From: Flavobacteriaceae bacterium UBA4166
GTDB taxonomy: Bacteria > Bacteroidota > Bacteroidia > Flavobacteriales > Flavobacteriaceae
Direction of reading: 5' to 3'
DNA length: 35,359 nucleotides
Assembly (NCBI GenBank): GCA_002379985.1
Contig: DFVG01000027.1
Span: forward strand, 1 to 35,359
Positions 1 to 7,814 of the stretch are shown here, piece by piece; position 1 is the first letter of the stretch, and every line of letters starts with the position of its first letter. The notes beneath the pieces are model-generated. The model was not told the DNA's origin. It was given only the letters and a program-made list of their open reading frames with translations, and searched no databases. The position numbers were made by a program, and so were the translations under genes.

Positions 1-795
1 TTTGTTCTTATGTTGTGATTTTTGGTCTTGACATTGCGCCACCAAACCAGTAGGTTCGTGTGTGAGGCGTACCGCCGAATAGGTTGTGTTTACCGATTGC
101 CCACCCGGTCCTGAGGAACAGAAATAATCGATACGCACATCTTTCGGGTCGATTTCAATATCAAATTCTTCTGCTTCCGGAAATACCATCACCGTAGCCG
201 CACTGGTATGAACGCGTCCCTGCGTTTCGGTTTGTGGTACACGTTGTACGCGGTGCACCCCGGCTTCGAATTTTAAAATTCCGTAGACATCTTCGCCTTC
301 AATCTCAAATTGGATTTCTTTGTAGCCACCACTCGTTCCTTCACTAAAGTCGACGACACTAGTCTTCCAACCTTTTCCTTCGCAATACTTAGAATACATA
401 CGGAATAGATCTCCCGCAAAAATACTAGCCTCATCCCCTCCGGTTCCGGCTCTAATCTCCATAACGGCATTCTTAGCATCTTCCGGATCTTTTGGAATCA
501 ATAAAAACTTGATTTCTTCCTCGAGGGTTTCAATGTTAGATTTGGCCTCATCCAATTGCATTTTAGCCATTTCTACCATCTCACTGTCACTTCCATCTTG
601 AATGATCTCTTCGGCTTCTTCAACGCGTTCAGTGGAGGTTAAATACGCCTCACGTTTATCCATAAGAATCCGTAGATCTTTGTATTCTTTGTTTAACTGA
701 ATATAGCGCTTTTGGTCTGAGATAATATCGGGTTGGATGATCAAATCACTCACCTCATCGAAGCGCTGCTTAACTATTTGAAGTTTTTCTAACAT
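1..795 (-). CDS. prfA: peptide chain release factor 1 (5' part; 3' end outside window)
   Basis: Class I release factor that recognises UAA/UAG in the ribosomal A site and triggers peptide release. The frame opens with ATG at 795 (protein begins MLEKLQIVKQRFDEVSDLI) and stays open to the window edge, so about 265 residues of a usual ~358 are present. The N-terminal coiled coil, the RF1-type stop-codon tripeptide PxT (here PQT in RVPQTETQGRVHTSA) and the catalytic GGQ (SSGPGGQSVNTT) are all visible; RF2 would have SPF in place of PxT. The missing part is the end of the third domain. It is the last clear gene on the left and has its own likely -7 box just upstream. The methyltransferase prmC, often next to prfA elsewhere, is not in view. 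Confidence 0.97.
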   Translation of the reverse strand, partial: MLEKLQIVKQRFDEVSDLIIQPDIISDQKRYIQLNKEYKDLRILMDKREAYLTSTERVEEAEEIIQDGSDSEMVEMAKMQLDEAKSNIETLEEEIKFLLIPKDPEDAKNAVMEIRAGTGGDEASIFAGDLFRMYSKYCEGKGWKTSVVDFSEGTSGGYKEIQFEIEGEDVYGILKFEAGVHRVQRVPQTETQGRVHTSAATVMVFPEAEEFDIEIDPKDVRIDYFCSSGPGGQSVNTTYSAVRLTHEPTGLVAQCQDQKSQHKNK

Positions 796-814
796 ATATG
801 CGTTACTAGTCTGG

Positions 815-822
815 CAAATTTA
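815..822 (-). promoter_or_regulatory. putative -7 element (TAAATTTG) for prfA
   Basis: The minus strand reads TAAATTTG, a full match to the Bacteroidota -7 consensus TAnnTTTG, about 20 bases before the prfA ATG. No TTG is found at the expected -33 distance, so the call rests on the -7 box and its position only. Confidence 0.4.
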
Positions 823-873
823 CAATAAAATCAACGATTACATCACTGTGAAATTCAGTGAAAAGAAGCCCTG

Positions 874-1608
874 TTAAAACACTTTGGAAGCTAATCGTTC
901 TCTGTTATTCTTATGAAGCGTAGTGAAGTGAACCAACAGAGAGAAAGCGGTAATCAATAAGGCACGAGCAAGATACACAGCGATATCGGCCAATTCAAAA
1001 TCATAGTAGGCTATGGCTCGAAATACTTCAGAAAAAATTAAAGCGAAAACGAACAAGGTAAACGTAAGTGACGCCGGACTACTATTCACATGATTGTAGA
1101 CCATAGCACAAAATCCCAGTCCGATTAGCACCATACAATTGAGTAAAATGGTAAGATAGTGTACGTTGCTCAAGGTTAGATCTCGCATCATCAAGATAAA
1201 TTCATAAAGAATGTAAGAATTGATAAGAATGAGCAATCCCAAACCAACACCGAGGAAGACACCAATCTTTTTGAAGGAAACTTTTGGAACCAAGGCTCGT
1301 AAGAGTACAAGCAACCCAAGCACATTTACCGTCATGGCAGTAATTGCCAATACGTTATTTTCGTACCATATGGTAAGCACACTTGAAAGTCCGTAGCACA
1401 CGGTAAAGGTTACAATGAGGTAGTTGATGGGTTTTCTATATCGATACAACATGACCGGAAGAAATGCAAATACAACCACTCCGCGAAGCAGGCGATACCA
1501 CGTGAAATTTCCGAGGTTATAGACCCAAATGCTGGCGAGCAACAAGACTATTGCAATAAGGAATAGCAACAGTGGGGTATTATTGCGATATGTAAAAAAC
1601 CCTCCCAT
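874..1608 (-). CDS. multi-pass membrane protein of unknown function (paralogue of next gene)
   Basis: Not assigned to a family. The protein (244 aa, starting MGGFFTYRNNTP) is almost wholly hydrophobic with about seven predicted transmembrane helices and short polar loops, and a basic C-terminal tail (HKNNRERLASKVF). The frame extends upstream to 1668, but ATG at 1608 is preferred: it gives the same length as the neighbouring paralogue (243 aa), starts just before the first membrane helix, and leaves 20 bases after the preceding stop instead of a 40-base overlap. The late segment with FxxxLIFSEVFRAIAYYDF faintly recalls YhhN/TMEM86-type seven-helix proteins, but that is not strong enough to name it. 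It is probably cotranscribed with 1629-2360. Confidence 0.8.
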   Translation of the reverse strand: MGGFFTYRNNTPLLLFLIAIVLLLASIWVYNLGNFTWYRLLRGVVVFAFLPVMLYRYRKPINYLIVTFTVCYGLSSVLTIWYENNVLAITAMTVNVLGLLVLLRALVPKVSFKKIGVFLGVGLGLLILINSYILYEFILMMRDLTLSNVHYLTILLNCMVLIGLGFCAMVYNHVNSSPASLTFTLFVFALIFSEVFRAIAYYDFELADIAVYLARALLITAFSLLVHFTTLHKNNRERLASKVF

Positions 1609-1628
1609 TTTTGAAAGTGGAAGGTCTT

Positions 1629-2360
1629 TTAGAGCAATGATTGTTCTTCGAGACGCTCTGACTCCCACTCGTATACGGTCTTAGAATTCTGAATCCAAGC
1701 GTAATATGATAACAAAGTTAATGAAATCAGATAAAAAAGTCGTTCCGGATAGAACGCTGCTTTAAATTCAAAAAAGTAGGCGGCTAATCCACATAAATCA
1801 GCAAACACCAAACTTAACGTAAGGTACAAGTAAACGAGAGGCAACTTGCCCCTAATTCGGTCGTGATATAAATACCCTGCCAAGGCCATGATCATCATGA
1901 TAGCTCCTTGAAGGATGAATAAAACAAGTTGTAAGTCATTATCGAGTCCGGGTTGAATTGCTTCTGACAGATAAAGAACATTAAAGACATTCAGTCCTAA
2001 AATAACAACCACAAAAAGAAATACGAGCGATGTACGAACAAAAATCTTTATTTTCTTAAACACCATTAGGGTAATGAGGCTATAGGCTGCGATGGTTACT
2101 AAGAAACCTATAGTTTTTGCAATGGGTATTTCGTAGAAAAGCACTGAGACATCCCGAATTAGAAATAAGGAAAAAATAGCGAGCAACCGACCATATTTCC
2201 ACCCGGATTGAACGATAAAATAGAGGAAAAAAATGAAGTAGGTTCCTAATCGAAAAAGTCGACTCCACCCAATATCGTAATTTGTGATCACCCACATGTG
2301 TAGGAATCCCACCAACAAGAGCAATGGCACCCACACGCCCCTTTTTTGAAACTTATGCAT
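1629..2360 (-). CDS. multi-pass membrane protein of unknown function (first of a tandem pair)
   Basis: This 243-aa protein has about seven hydrophobic helices and a charged C-terminus (YEWESERLEEQSLL). It matches the downstream gene in size, hydropathy pattern and some spaced residues (a GxxxR...LFRLGTYFIFF segment early, and LSLVFADLCGLAAYFFEF late versus LFVFALIFSEVFRAIAYYDF in the partner), which suggests an old tandem duplication. ATG at 2360 is the only sensible start. No enzymatic motif, zinc site or signal peptide cleavage site is seen. The pair may form a heterodimer, but that is inference. Confidence 0.8.
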   Translation of the reverse strand: MHKFQKRGVWVPLLLLVGFLHMWVITNYDIGWSRLFRLGTYFIFFLYFIVQSGWKYGRLLAIFSLFLIRDVSVLFYEIPIAKTIGFLVTIAAYSLITLMVFKKIKIFVRTSLVFLFVVVILGLNVFNVLYLSEAIQPGLDNDLQLVLFILQGAIMMIMALAGYLYHDRIRGKLPLVYLYLTLSLVFADLCGLAAYFFEFKAAFYPERLFYLISLTLLSYYAWIQNSKTVYEWESERLEEQSLL

Positions 2361-2418
2361 TCTATATAGTTAAGTAACTGAACGCGCACAAGATACAGAA
2401 CTTATAGGAATTTTCTTG

Positions 2419-3597
2419 TTAATAAGTGAATTTTCCGTGTTCAGATTGAATTGTAAGTTTCTTTGCCTCTGCTTTTTCAACCCTGCCAATAATCTGCGCC
2501 GGAACATTAAAAGCTTCAGAAACAGCAATAATTTCGGAAGCGACCTCTTCTGAAACGTAAAGCTCCATTCTGTGTCCCATATTGAACACTTGGTACATCT
2601 CTTTCCAATGTGTTTGGCTTTCTTCTTGAATCAATTTAAATAAAGGTGGTGTTTCAAAGAGGTTATCTTTAATGATATGAAGTTGTTCTACGAAATGCAG
2701 AATTTTGGTCTGCGCGCCACCACTACAATGGACCATTCCGTGAATCTCTTGTGCTGAAATTTTTTCCAGAATCTTTTTTATGATGGGAGCGTAGGTTCGA
2801 GTAGGTGAAAGCACGAGTTTTCCGGCATTGATGGGGCTATCTTCCACTACATCTGTCAACTTCTTGTTTCCGGAATACACCAATTCTTTTGGAACACTAT
2901 GATCATAACTTTCGGGGAAACGTTGTGCTAATTCATTATGAAATACATCGTGCCGCGCAGAGGTGAGGCCGTTACTTCCCATTCCCCCATTATATTCCGT
3001 TTCATAGGTAGCCTTTCCGAAGGAAGCCAAGCCTACAATCACATCTCCAGGGCGAATGTTAGCGTTATCAATGACCTGATCCCTACGCATGCGAGCCGTT
3101 ACGGTAGAATCAACGATGATGGTGCGTACAAGATCCCCAACATCAGCCGTTTCGCCTCCTGTAGACCGAATGGTTACTCCGTAATTTTCAAGCTCTGTAA
3201 TCAATTCTTCCGTACCGTTAATGATGGCTGAAATCACTTCTCCGGGAATCAGGTTTTTGTTTCTTCCGATGGTTGAGGACAATAAAATATTATCGACCGC
3301 GCCTACACACAGAAGATCATCTATATTCATGATGAGCGCATCTTGCGCGATTCCTTTCCACACAGAAAGGTCTCCGGTCTCTTTCCAATACATATAGGCC
3401 AAAGAAGACTTTGTTCCGGCTCCGTCTGCGTGCATTACCAAACAATAATCTGGGTTTCCGGTGAGATAATCCGGTACAATCTTACAGAAGGCTTTTGGAA
3501 ACAACCCCTTATCTACATTCTTTATGGCATTATGGACATCTTCCTTTTGCGCGGAGACTCCGCGTTGGGCATATCTTTTGGAAATTTCTTCACTCAT
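2419..3597 (-). CDS. purM: phosphoribosylformylglycinamidine cyclo-ligase (AIR synthase)
   Basis: Catalyses ATP-dependent ring closure of FGAM to aminoimidazole ribonucleotide, step five of purine synthesis. At 392 aa it is longer than the ~345-aa E. coli enzyme, as is common for the Bacteroidota form. The N-terminus carries the PurM start motif (RYAQRGVSAQKEDVHNAI), followed by HADGAGTKSSLAYMYW and IAQDALIMNIDDLLCVGA in the substrate/ATP region, GGETADVGD, and a C-terminal half with HCSGGAQTKILHF and the FNMGHRMELYV segment. The ATG at 3597 lies directly behind a curli-operon terminator and a -7 box, so it is likely transcribed on its own. Confidence 0.93.
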   Translation of the reverse strand: MSEEISKRYAQRGVSAQKEDVHNAIKNVDKGLFPKAFCKIVPDYLTGNPDYCLVMHADGAGTKSSLAYMYWKETGDLSVWKGIAQDALIMNIDDLLCVGAVDNILLSSTIGRNKNLIPGEVISAIINGTEELITELENYGVTIRSTGGETADVGDLVRTIIVDSTVTARMRRDQVIDNANIRPGDVIVGLASFGKATYETEYNGGMGSNGLTSARHDVFHNELAQRFPESYDHSVPKELVYSGNKKLTDVVEDSPINAGKLVLSPTRTYAPIIKKILEKISAQEIHGMVHCSGGAQTKILHFVEQLHIIKDNLFETPPLFKLIQEESQTHWKEMYQVFNMGHRMELYVSEEVASEIIAVSEAFNVPAQIIGRVEKAEAKKLTIQSEHGKFTY

Positions 3598-3601
3598 GGT
3601 A

Positions 3602-3609
3602 CAAAGGTA
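3602..3609 (-). promoter_or_regulatory. putative -7 element (TACCTTTG) for purM, nearly leaderless
   Basis: The minus strand reads TACCTTTG, a match to TAnnTTTG, with only four bases (TACC) between its final G and the purM ATG. If functional, transcription would start at or within a base or two of the ATG. No clear TTG is found at -33; that region lies inside the terminator hairpin of the curli operon. Confidence 0.35.
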
Positions 3610-3618
3610 AAAAACAAA

Positions 3619-3641
3619 AACCTCATAGATTCTATGAGGTT
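3619..3641 (-). terminator. rho-independent terminator of the curli operon
   Basis: A perfect 10-bp stem (AACCTCATAG / CTATGAGGTT) with a 3-base loop is followed on the minus strand by TTTGTTTTTT. It lies 26 bases after the stop of the last curli-operon gene and ahead of purM. Confidence 0.85.
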
Positions 3642-3666
3642 TTATGTTTCTTCTGAAATTATGAGC

Positions 3667-5184
3667 TTATTCCCAGTCTGGCATAAAGGATTCTGTAAAC
3701 AATAGCTCTCTTAAATTCTGGTTGTTTAATACGGTTTGGTAAATATTTCTTGGGGAAATACCATCGTTTGAGGTATTCACGTAGATGACAGCCCCCTCAT
3801 TTGGAGAAAACTTTGCGTCTAGGTCGTTCGTACCCGGAGGTTTAGCAGTATCTATTTCAACAGTACTATCTGAAGCAATGGTATAAACAAAAATTCTGCT
3901 GTCTAGTTGCCTGTATTCAGGACCTTCAAAGCCTGAAACATCGCGCGTATATAAGAGTTTAGTTCCGTCGATAGAATAGTCAATTCCTCCAAGAGCACCG
4001 GGAAGATTTTCAATGATAACGTTTACCTCAATGCCTGTATTTGGGTTGATGATCACTATTCTTGCATCGTATCCATCTGCGTTATTGGTTTTAATGGCCA
4101 CAAGTGAGTTGGTTTCATTCACATCAATTTCTGTAATGAATCTACCCATTGGCGCTTCGTATACCAGCCTATTCCCAGTTCCCGTGGCATTTATTGAATA
4201 AAGCTTGTTTAGGTTTGGATAATACAATCTCTGGCCACTGAAATACCAAGTGAAATCCACTTGATCTTGCCGGAAACCAAGTACTGGGATGGTACTGGTT
4301 ACTTGGTCTACTTCGGTACCATCAGGGTTCATGGTAAAGAGATGAACGTCACTTCCTGCCGATCGTAGAAATGCGATCTTTCCGGCTGTATTATTTTTTC
4401 TAGGGCGGAAACTGTTCTCGCTATTTGACGTAAGCTGAATGACATTCTCATCGGGCTCATCATCGCTTTCAGAATCACTACCACTATAAATAACGTTTCT
4501 ACTTCCCTCTTGTCGCACAAATAAAAATCGATTATTATTTGGGTCGCGCGTTGCAAAACTACTGATACTGCTTTCTACCGGCGGTGTGATATCATCATCT
4601 GCGGTGACTTGCCAAAAATAATTCACCCCAAGCATAAGATTATCTACCGTATAGGTTGTATCCTCAATACTTTCTACCATCAAAACCTCATTAGTCGTAC
4701 CGTTTCGTAACTCAAAAGAATATAGAATTGGATCTGTGTCTGAATTGGACGATGTCCAAACAAACTGTGCTTCTGTTCCTACGTCGGTAGCATTGTCTTC
4801 CGGACTTACTAAAATAGGTTTCAGTGGCGGATTGTTAGTAGAAGAGGATAAAGAAAGTTCAAAAACCACGGTACTTGATTCTCCTGTTACCACGGTAACC
4901 CCTTCAAAGGCGGTTAGATAATCATCCAATTCGGCTTGTACAGAATAATCCCCTGAAGGAACATTATCTAACACAAACTGTCCGCTTGCATCAGAAAAGA
5001 CCGTAGTAGAAGAAGGGTTTGTAGTAATCTTTACGTTCGCCAGTGGCGTGTTCTCACCATCTACGACAACCGTTCCATCAATAATTCCTGTGCCATCTTC
5101 ATCGATCCCATCCTCTTCGCAAGCTGCAAAAAAGAGGGTTAACAGCAGAAAAACCCCAGCTAATTTTTGTATCTGTATTCTCAT
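3667..5184 (-). CDS. lipoprotein with carboxypeptidase-regulatory, FN3-like and TolB/PD40-like propeller domains, coupled to csgG
   Basis: A 505-aa envelope lipoprotein. Residues 1-22 form a lipoprotein signal (LFFAAC, lipidated Cys about 22). Residues ~35-112 look like a carboxypeptidase-regulatory (transthyretin-like) domain (GTVVVDGENTPLANVKITT, FVLDNVPSGDYSVQAEL). Residues ~118-212 look like a fibronectin-III domain (PPLKPILVSPEDNATDVG ... GVNYFWQVTADDD). The rest is a WD40-like/TolB-type propeller with repeated elements such as KIAFLRSAGSDVHLFTMNPD and SIDGTKLLYTRDVSG. Its ATG overlaps the csgG stop in an ATGA arrangement, implying translational coupling and production with the secretion machinery. 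No catalytic site is seen. It may act at the cell surface in fibre tethering or gating, but this is inference from domains and context. Confidence 0.85.
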   Translation of the reverse strand: MRIQIQKLAGVFLLLTLFFAACEEDGIDEDGTGIIDGTVVVDGENTPLANVKITTNPSSTTVFSDASGQFVLDNVPSGDYSVQAELDDYLTAFEGVTVVTGESSTVVFELSLSSSTNNPPLKPILVSPEDNATDVGTEAQFVWTSSNSDTDPILYSFELRNGTTNEVLMVESIEDTTYTVDNLMLGVNYFWQVTADDDITPPVESSISSFATRDPNNNRFLFVRQEGSRNVIYSGSDSESDDEPDENVIQLTSNSENSFRPRKNNTAGKIAFLRSAGSDVHLFTMNPDGTEVDQVTSTIPVLGFRQDQVDFTWYFSGQRLYYPNLNKLYSINATGTGNRLVYEAPMGRFITEIDVNETNSLVAIKTNNADGYDARIVIINPNTGIEVNVIIENLPGALGGIDYSIDGTKLLYTRDVSGFEGPEYRQLDSRIFVYTIASDSTVEIDTAKPPGTNDLDAKFSPNEGAVIYVNTSNDGISPRNIYQTVLNNQNLRELLFTESFMPDWE

Positions 5185-6614
5185 TCTTCTATGGTATTTT
5201 CGAGTTCGAGTGTTTCTCCCTCCGATGTATTAATTTGTTTTGAGCGACTTCTTCCGAAGTGATAATTGAGCCCTACGCCAAAAGCATAATAAAAATCATC
5301 TCGTTTTCCACGTTCAACTTCATCCACTTCGTCTGAAAAAAAGAAATTTGCCTCTGCAAAGGCGCGTACAGAAAAAGAATCTGATAATTTCGCATCTAAC
5401 CCTACCCCGGCTTGTGCTTTGTATTGGTCTTCCAGTTTGATGTTATTATCGAATTCATCGTCGATATTGACAGTATAACCTGCTCCTGCATAGATAAAAG
5501 GTGAGATATCATCGTAGGGCAAAATGAATCCTTCTAAATTTAAATCTGTAGCGATATATTCTTCTTGGTACGAACTTCCAGCCTCCAGTGTGAAATAACT
5601 ACCTTTGAGCCCCAGCCCAAAGTGATCTGTAATTCTTCGAGAGTATCCAAAGGAAGCACCATAACTCAGCGGTTTTTTTGAAAAGTCACTTTGGAAGAGC
5701 GTGGTAAAACCACTAACATGGAAACTATTCTTTTTTGATACCGGCTTTTGTCGTCGCTCATAAAGCAACGTTGATTCTTCCATTGCTTTTTCCTCATTAT
5801 AGGCAGCCACCAATTGCTGGTTGGTTTCTTCACCAGCACCGGTAGTCCATAATTTTTCTTCGATCCCTTCAATGATCAAAGCTTCCACGGCTTTTTCAAT
5901 GGCATCTTTCATTGCCAATTGTACAGGCTCGTTTTTGGTAATCCCTGTTTCTACTTCTAACAGACGTTGAAAATTCACATAACGAAACAAGCTGGCATCA
6001 ATCGCTTGAGAGAGTATCGTTTTAGAAATATAAACAGTTTTTAAAATCTTTCCATTAGACGTGGACACCGCACGTAAATAGAGCGTCAGACGATCTTCAC
6101 GATATTGTGTGGAACCTCCAACACCGAAATAACGAGCGCCCAAGCCTCCGGTGATGATATTAGAATCGTAGGAAACGATTCCTCCTTCTAATAAGATCCC
6201 GGCAAACAATAAGGGAGGAAGGGCCGGTTGCGGATTTCCTTTTTTTGCAAACTCTTCTCGAGTGGAGCGTATAATATTTCGTTCTTGCGTAAGGTTTCCG
6301 AAATTCTCACGCTCAATGGGCGTAAACCAGTTAGAGTCTTCAAGGGCTTTTATCAACATGGTGGTAGCCCCCTGACTTACCGCCGTGCTAAAGGAACTCC
6401 CATTCTCCACATTCTTATACTGTCCGGTTTGATCTTTAAAATTATATACCCCAACGATGATGGGTTCTTGCGGAGGAGGCAGTTCACGAAGGGTTTTACT
6501 CTTCGGAGTTACTTCACCAGTACGAGCGTTTTGCACTCGTATAGGTTGGTTTAAATAGGTGCCACATCCTGCAAATAATAGGCTAACAAGAAAAATTGAG
6601 ATAAAATTACGCAT
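5181..6614 (-). CDS. csgG: curli secretion channel CsgG with extra C-terminal beta-barrel-like domain
   Basis: CsgG is the nonameric outer-membrane lipoprotein pore that exports curlin. Residues 1-17 are a lipoprotein signal (SLLFAGC, Cys17). The CsgG core runs to about residue 260: GVYNFKDQTGQYKN, FSTAVSQGATTMLIKAL, the GGIVSYDSNIITGGLGARYFG stretch, YREDRLTLYLRAVST and a C-terminal helix (AMKDAIEKAVEALIIEGIEE). After a charged linker, residues ~295-460 have amphipathic alternating strands typical of an 8-strand OmpA/Ail-like barrel (SGFTTLFQSDF, YGASFGYSRRITDHFGLGLKG, ending YAFGVGLNYHFG). E. coli CsgG is about 277 aa and lacks this part. The open frame extends to TTG 6617, but ATG 6614 is the natural start. 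The stop overlaps the next gene by 4 bases. Confidence 0.93.
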   Translation of the reverse strand: MRNFISIFLVSLLFAGCGTYLNQPIRVQNARTGEVTPKSKTLRELPPPQEPIIVGVYNFKDQTGQYKNVENGSSFSTAVSQGATTMLIKALEDSNWFTPIERENFGNLTQERNIIRSTREEFAKKGNPQPALPPLLFAGILLEGGIVSYDSNIITGGLGARYFGVGGSTQYREDRLTLYLRAVSTSNGKILKTVYISKTILSQAIDASLFRYVNFQRLLEVETGITKNEPVQLAMKDAIEKAVEALIIEGIEEKLWTTGAGEETNQQLVAAYNEEKAMEESTLLYERRQKPVSKKNSFHVSGFTTLFQSDFSKKPLSYGASFGYSRRITDHFGLGLKGSYFTLEAGSSYQEEYIATDLNLEGFILPYDDISPFIYAGAGYTVNIDDEFDNNIKLEDQYKAQAGVGLDAKLSDSFSVRAFAEANFFFSDEVDEVERGKRDDFYYAFGVGLNYHFGRSRSKQINTSEGETLELENTIEE

Positions 6615-6632
6615 CAAGAAGATTCTAATTAC

Positions 6633-7028
6633 TTATTGAGGAACAACTATTTGTGTTTGTTCTCCTGTAGTTATGTCTAAAATATTAATGACCAGCCCTT
6701 CTGCTGAATCAAATATTTCCAATGAAAGGGTTCCTAAACTATACGTTCCCGCTTGCAACCCTTGCCCCAATTGTTGTCCAAATATAGCTCTCGACAATTG
6801 TCCTAACACCTGACGATTGATACTTTCAGAAAAGTTATCGAGGTCAGACAAACCAAGTCTACTGTCGGGATTGGTAAAAGAATTTTGTGCGTTGGCAGAA
6901 CTAAGCAGTTGTTGATAGTTGAACGTATCTCCCCCAAAGTTCGGATTGACTGGTTTGTATACTAGTTGTTGGGAAAAACCTATTCCCACACAACCTATCA
7001 CAAAAATTAAAAAAGCTAATTTCTTCAT
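6633..7028 (-). CDS. csgF: curli assembly factor CsgF
   Basis: CsgF binds CsgG at the outer face and, in the enterobacterial system, couples secretion to fibre nucleation. A Sec signal (residues 1-20, ending GIGFSQ) precedes the conserved N-terminal channel-binding motif: QLVYKPVNPNFGG, like the FRNPNFGG of enterobacterial CsgF, then LLSSANAQNSF, also conserved. The middle helix (LDNFSESINRQVLGQLSRAIFG) and the C-terminal strand (VINILDITTGEQTQIVVP) match the family layout, and the 131-aa length is normal. It sits 18 bases before csgG and 1 base after csgE. Confidence 0.94.
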   Translation of the reverse strand: MKKLAFLIFVIGCVGIGFSQQLVYKPVNPNFGGDTFNYQQLLSSANAQNSFTNPDSRLGLSDLDNFSESINRQVLGQLSRAIFGQQLGQGLQAGTYSLGTLSLEIFDSAEGLVINILDITTGEQTQIVVPQ

Positions 7029-7029
7029 A

Positions 7030-7809
7030 TCAGTATCGTTTCACGTAGTTGTCACCCCGCTTTTTAATAAATTGAAAATATCGGTTTGTACGGTCAATGG
7101 CCGCATCGACCATTTGATCTAAATATCCGGCGCGTGGATTCACAAAAAATTCAAAAATTAACTCTCCTTCTACCAAAACCTGAAGTTTTGTATTTATTCC
7201 AAACGCTAATATCTCTTTGACAGCAACAATCTGTTGTCCATTAATTTTATCGTTATCGTACGCCTGTTTGTACATGCGATAAAAGTCCCTTCCGGGTTTG
7301 GTTTTTGTATCCTCAGTGACTATTCCGACAAGCCCCACATAGCCATCTTCTCCTGCATTTGATAAATCCTCGGATATGGCATTTTTCGCCTCAATTATAA
7401 GCTTAGTAGGATCGACATTTTCAGGTCCGTTGAGAACGATCCTATCTTTTCCTACCATTTGATCCTCCTCATCATAAAGTAATAAAAGTAAAATGGTTCG
7501 TTGTGTGGGATCCACATTCCGAAACACGCTTGCGAGTTCTTTTCGTTCGTCTGGCGCTAATATGAAGCGCCCCTCTTCTTTTTCCGGAGTTGCTGCTTTT
7601 TCGCTAACCTCTTTGTCAGTAATAGTTAATACAAATCGAAGGGAGTGATTATTAATCGTTTTATTGATTGCAAAAGCCTTTATAGTTATAAACTCTCCAT
7701 TAGATTCTTGAAAAATCTTTGCTTCTATATCGGAGTTAATGTCTTGTGAGAGTGAAGGGTACGATAGAAACAAGAGTATCGTCAATCCAATATAGGAGAA
7801 AACCTTCAT
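7030..7809 (-). CDS. csgE: CsgE with N-terminal CsgC/CsgH-like domain
   Basis: CsgE is the periplasmic factor that caps the CsgG pore and gates curlin export. After a signal peptide (residues 1-22), residues ~130-259 match CsgE: GLVGIVTEDTKTKPGRDFYRMY, LQVLVEGELIFEFFVNPR and a helical AAIDRTNRYFQF end. The protein is 259 aa against about 130 for E. coli CsgE. The additional residues ~23-125 show a beta-sandwich-like pattern, including GRFILAPDERKELASVF and ILLLLLYDEEDQMVGKDRIVL, that resembles the small CsgC/CsgH chaperones that block premature amyloid formation. That assignment is pattern-based. The gene is packed between csgB-like (5-base gap) and csgF (1 base). Confidence 0.9.
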   Translation of the reverse strand: MKVFSYIGLTILLFLSYPSLSQDINSDIEAKIFQESNGEFITIKAFAINKTINNHSLRFVLTITDKEVSEKAATPEKEEGRFILAPDERKELASVFRNVDPTQRTILLLLLYDEEDQMVGKDRIVLNGPENVDPTKLIIEAKNAISEDLSNAGEDGYVGLVGIVTEDTKTKPGRDFYRMYKQAYDNDKINGQQIVAVKEILAFGINTKLQVLVEGELIFEFFVNPRAGYLDQMVDAAIDRTNRYFQFIKKRGDNYVKRY

Positions 7810-7814
7810 AGTGG

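Noticed and set aside
843..860. Inverted repeat TCACTG/CAGTGA between membrane protein and prfA genes
   Set aside because: Only 6 bp with no T-run after it on the minus strand, so not supported as a terminator.
1609..1668. Longer start of the membrane protein gene at 1668
   Set aside because: It would overlap the upstream gene by 40 bases and add 20 residues missing from its paralogue; ATG 1608 is better.
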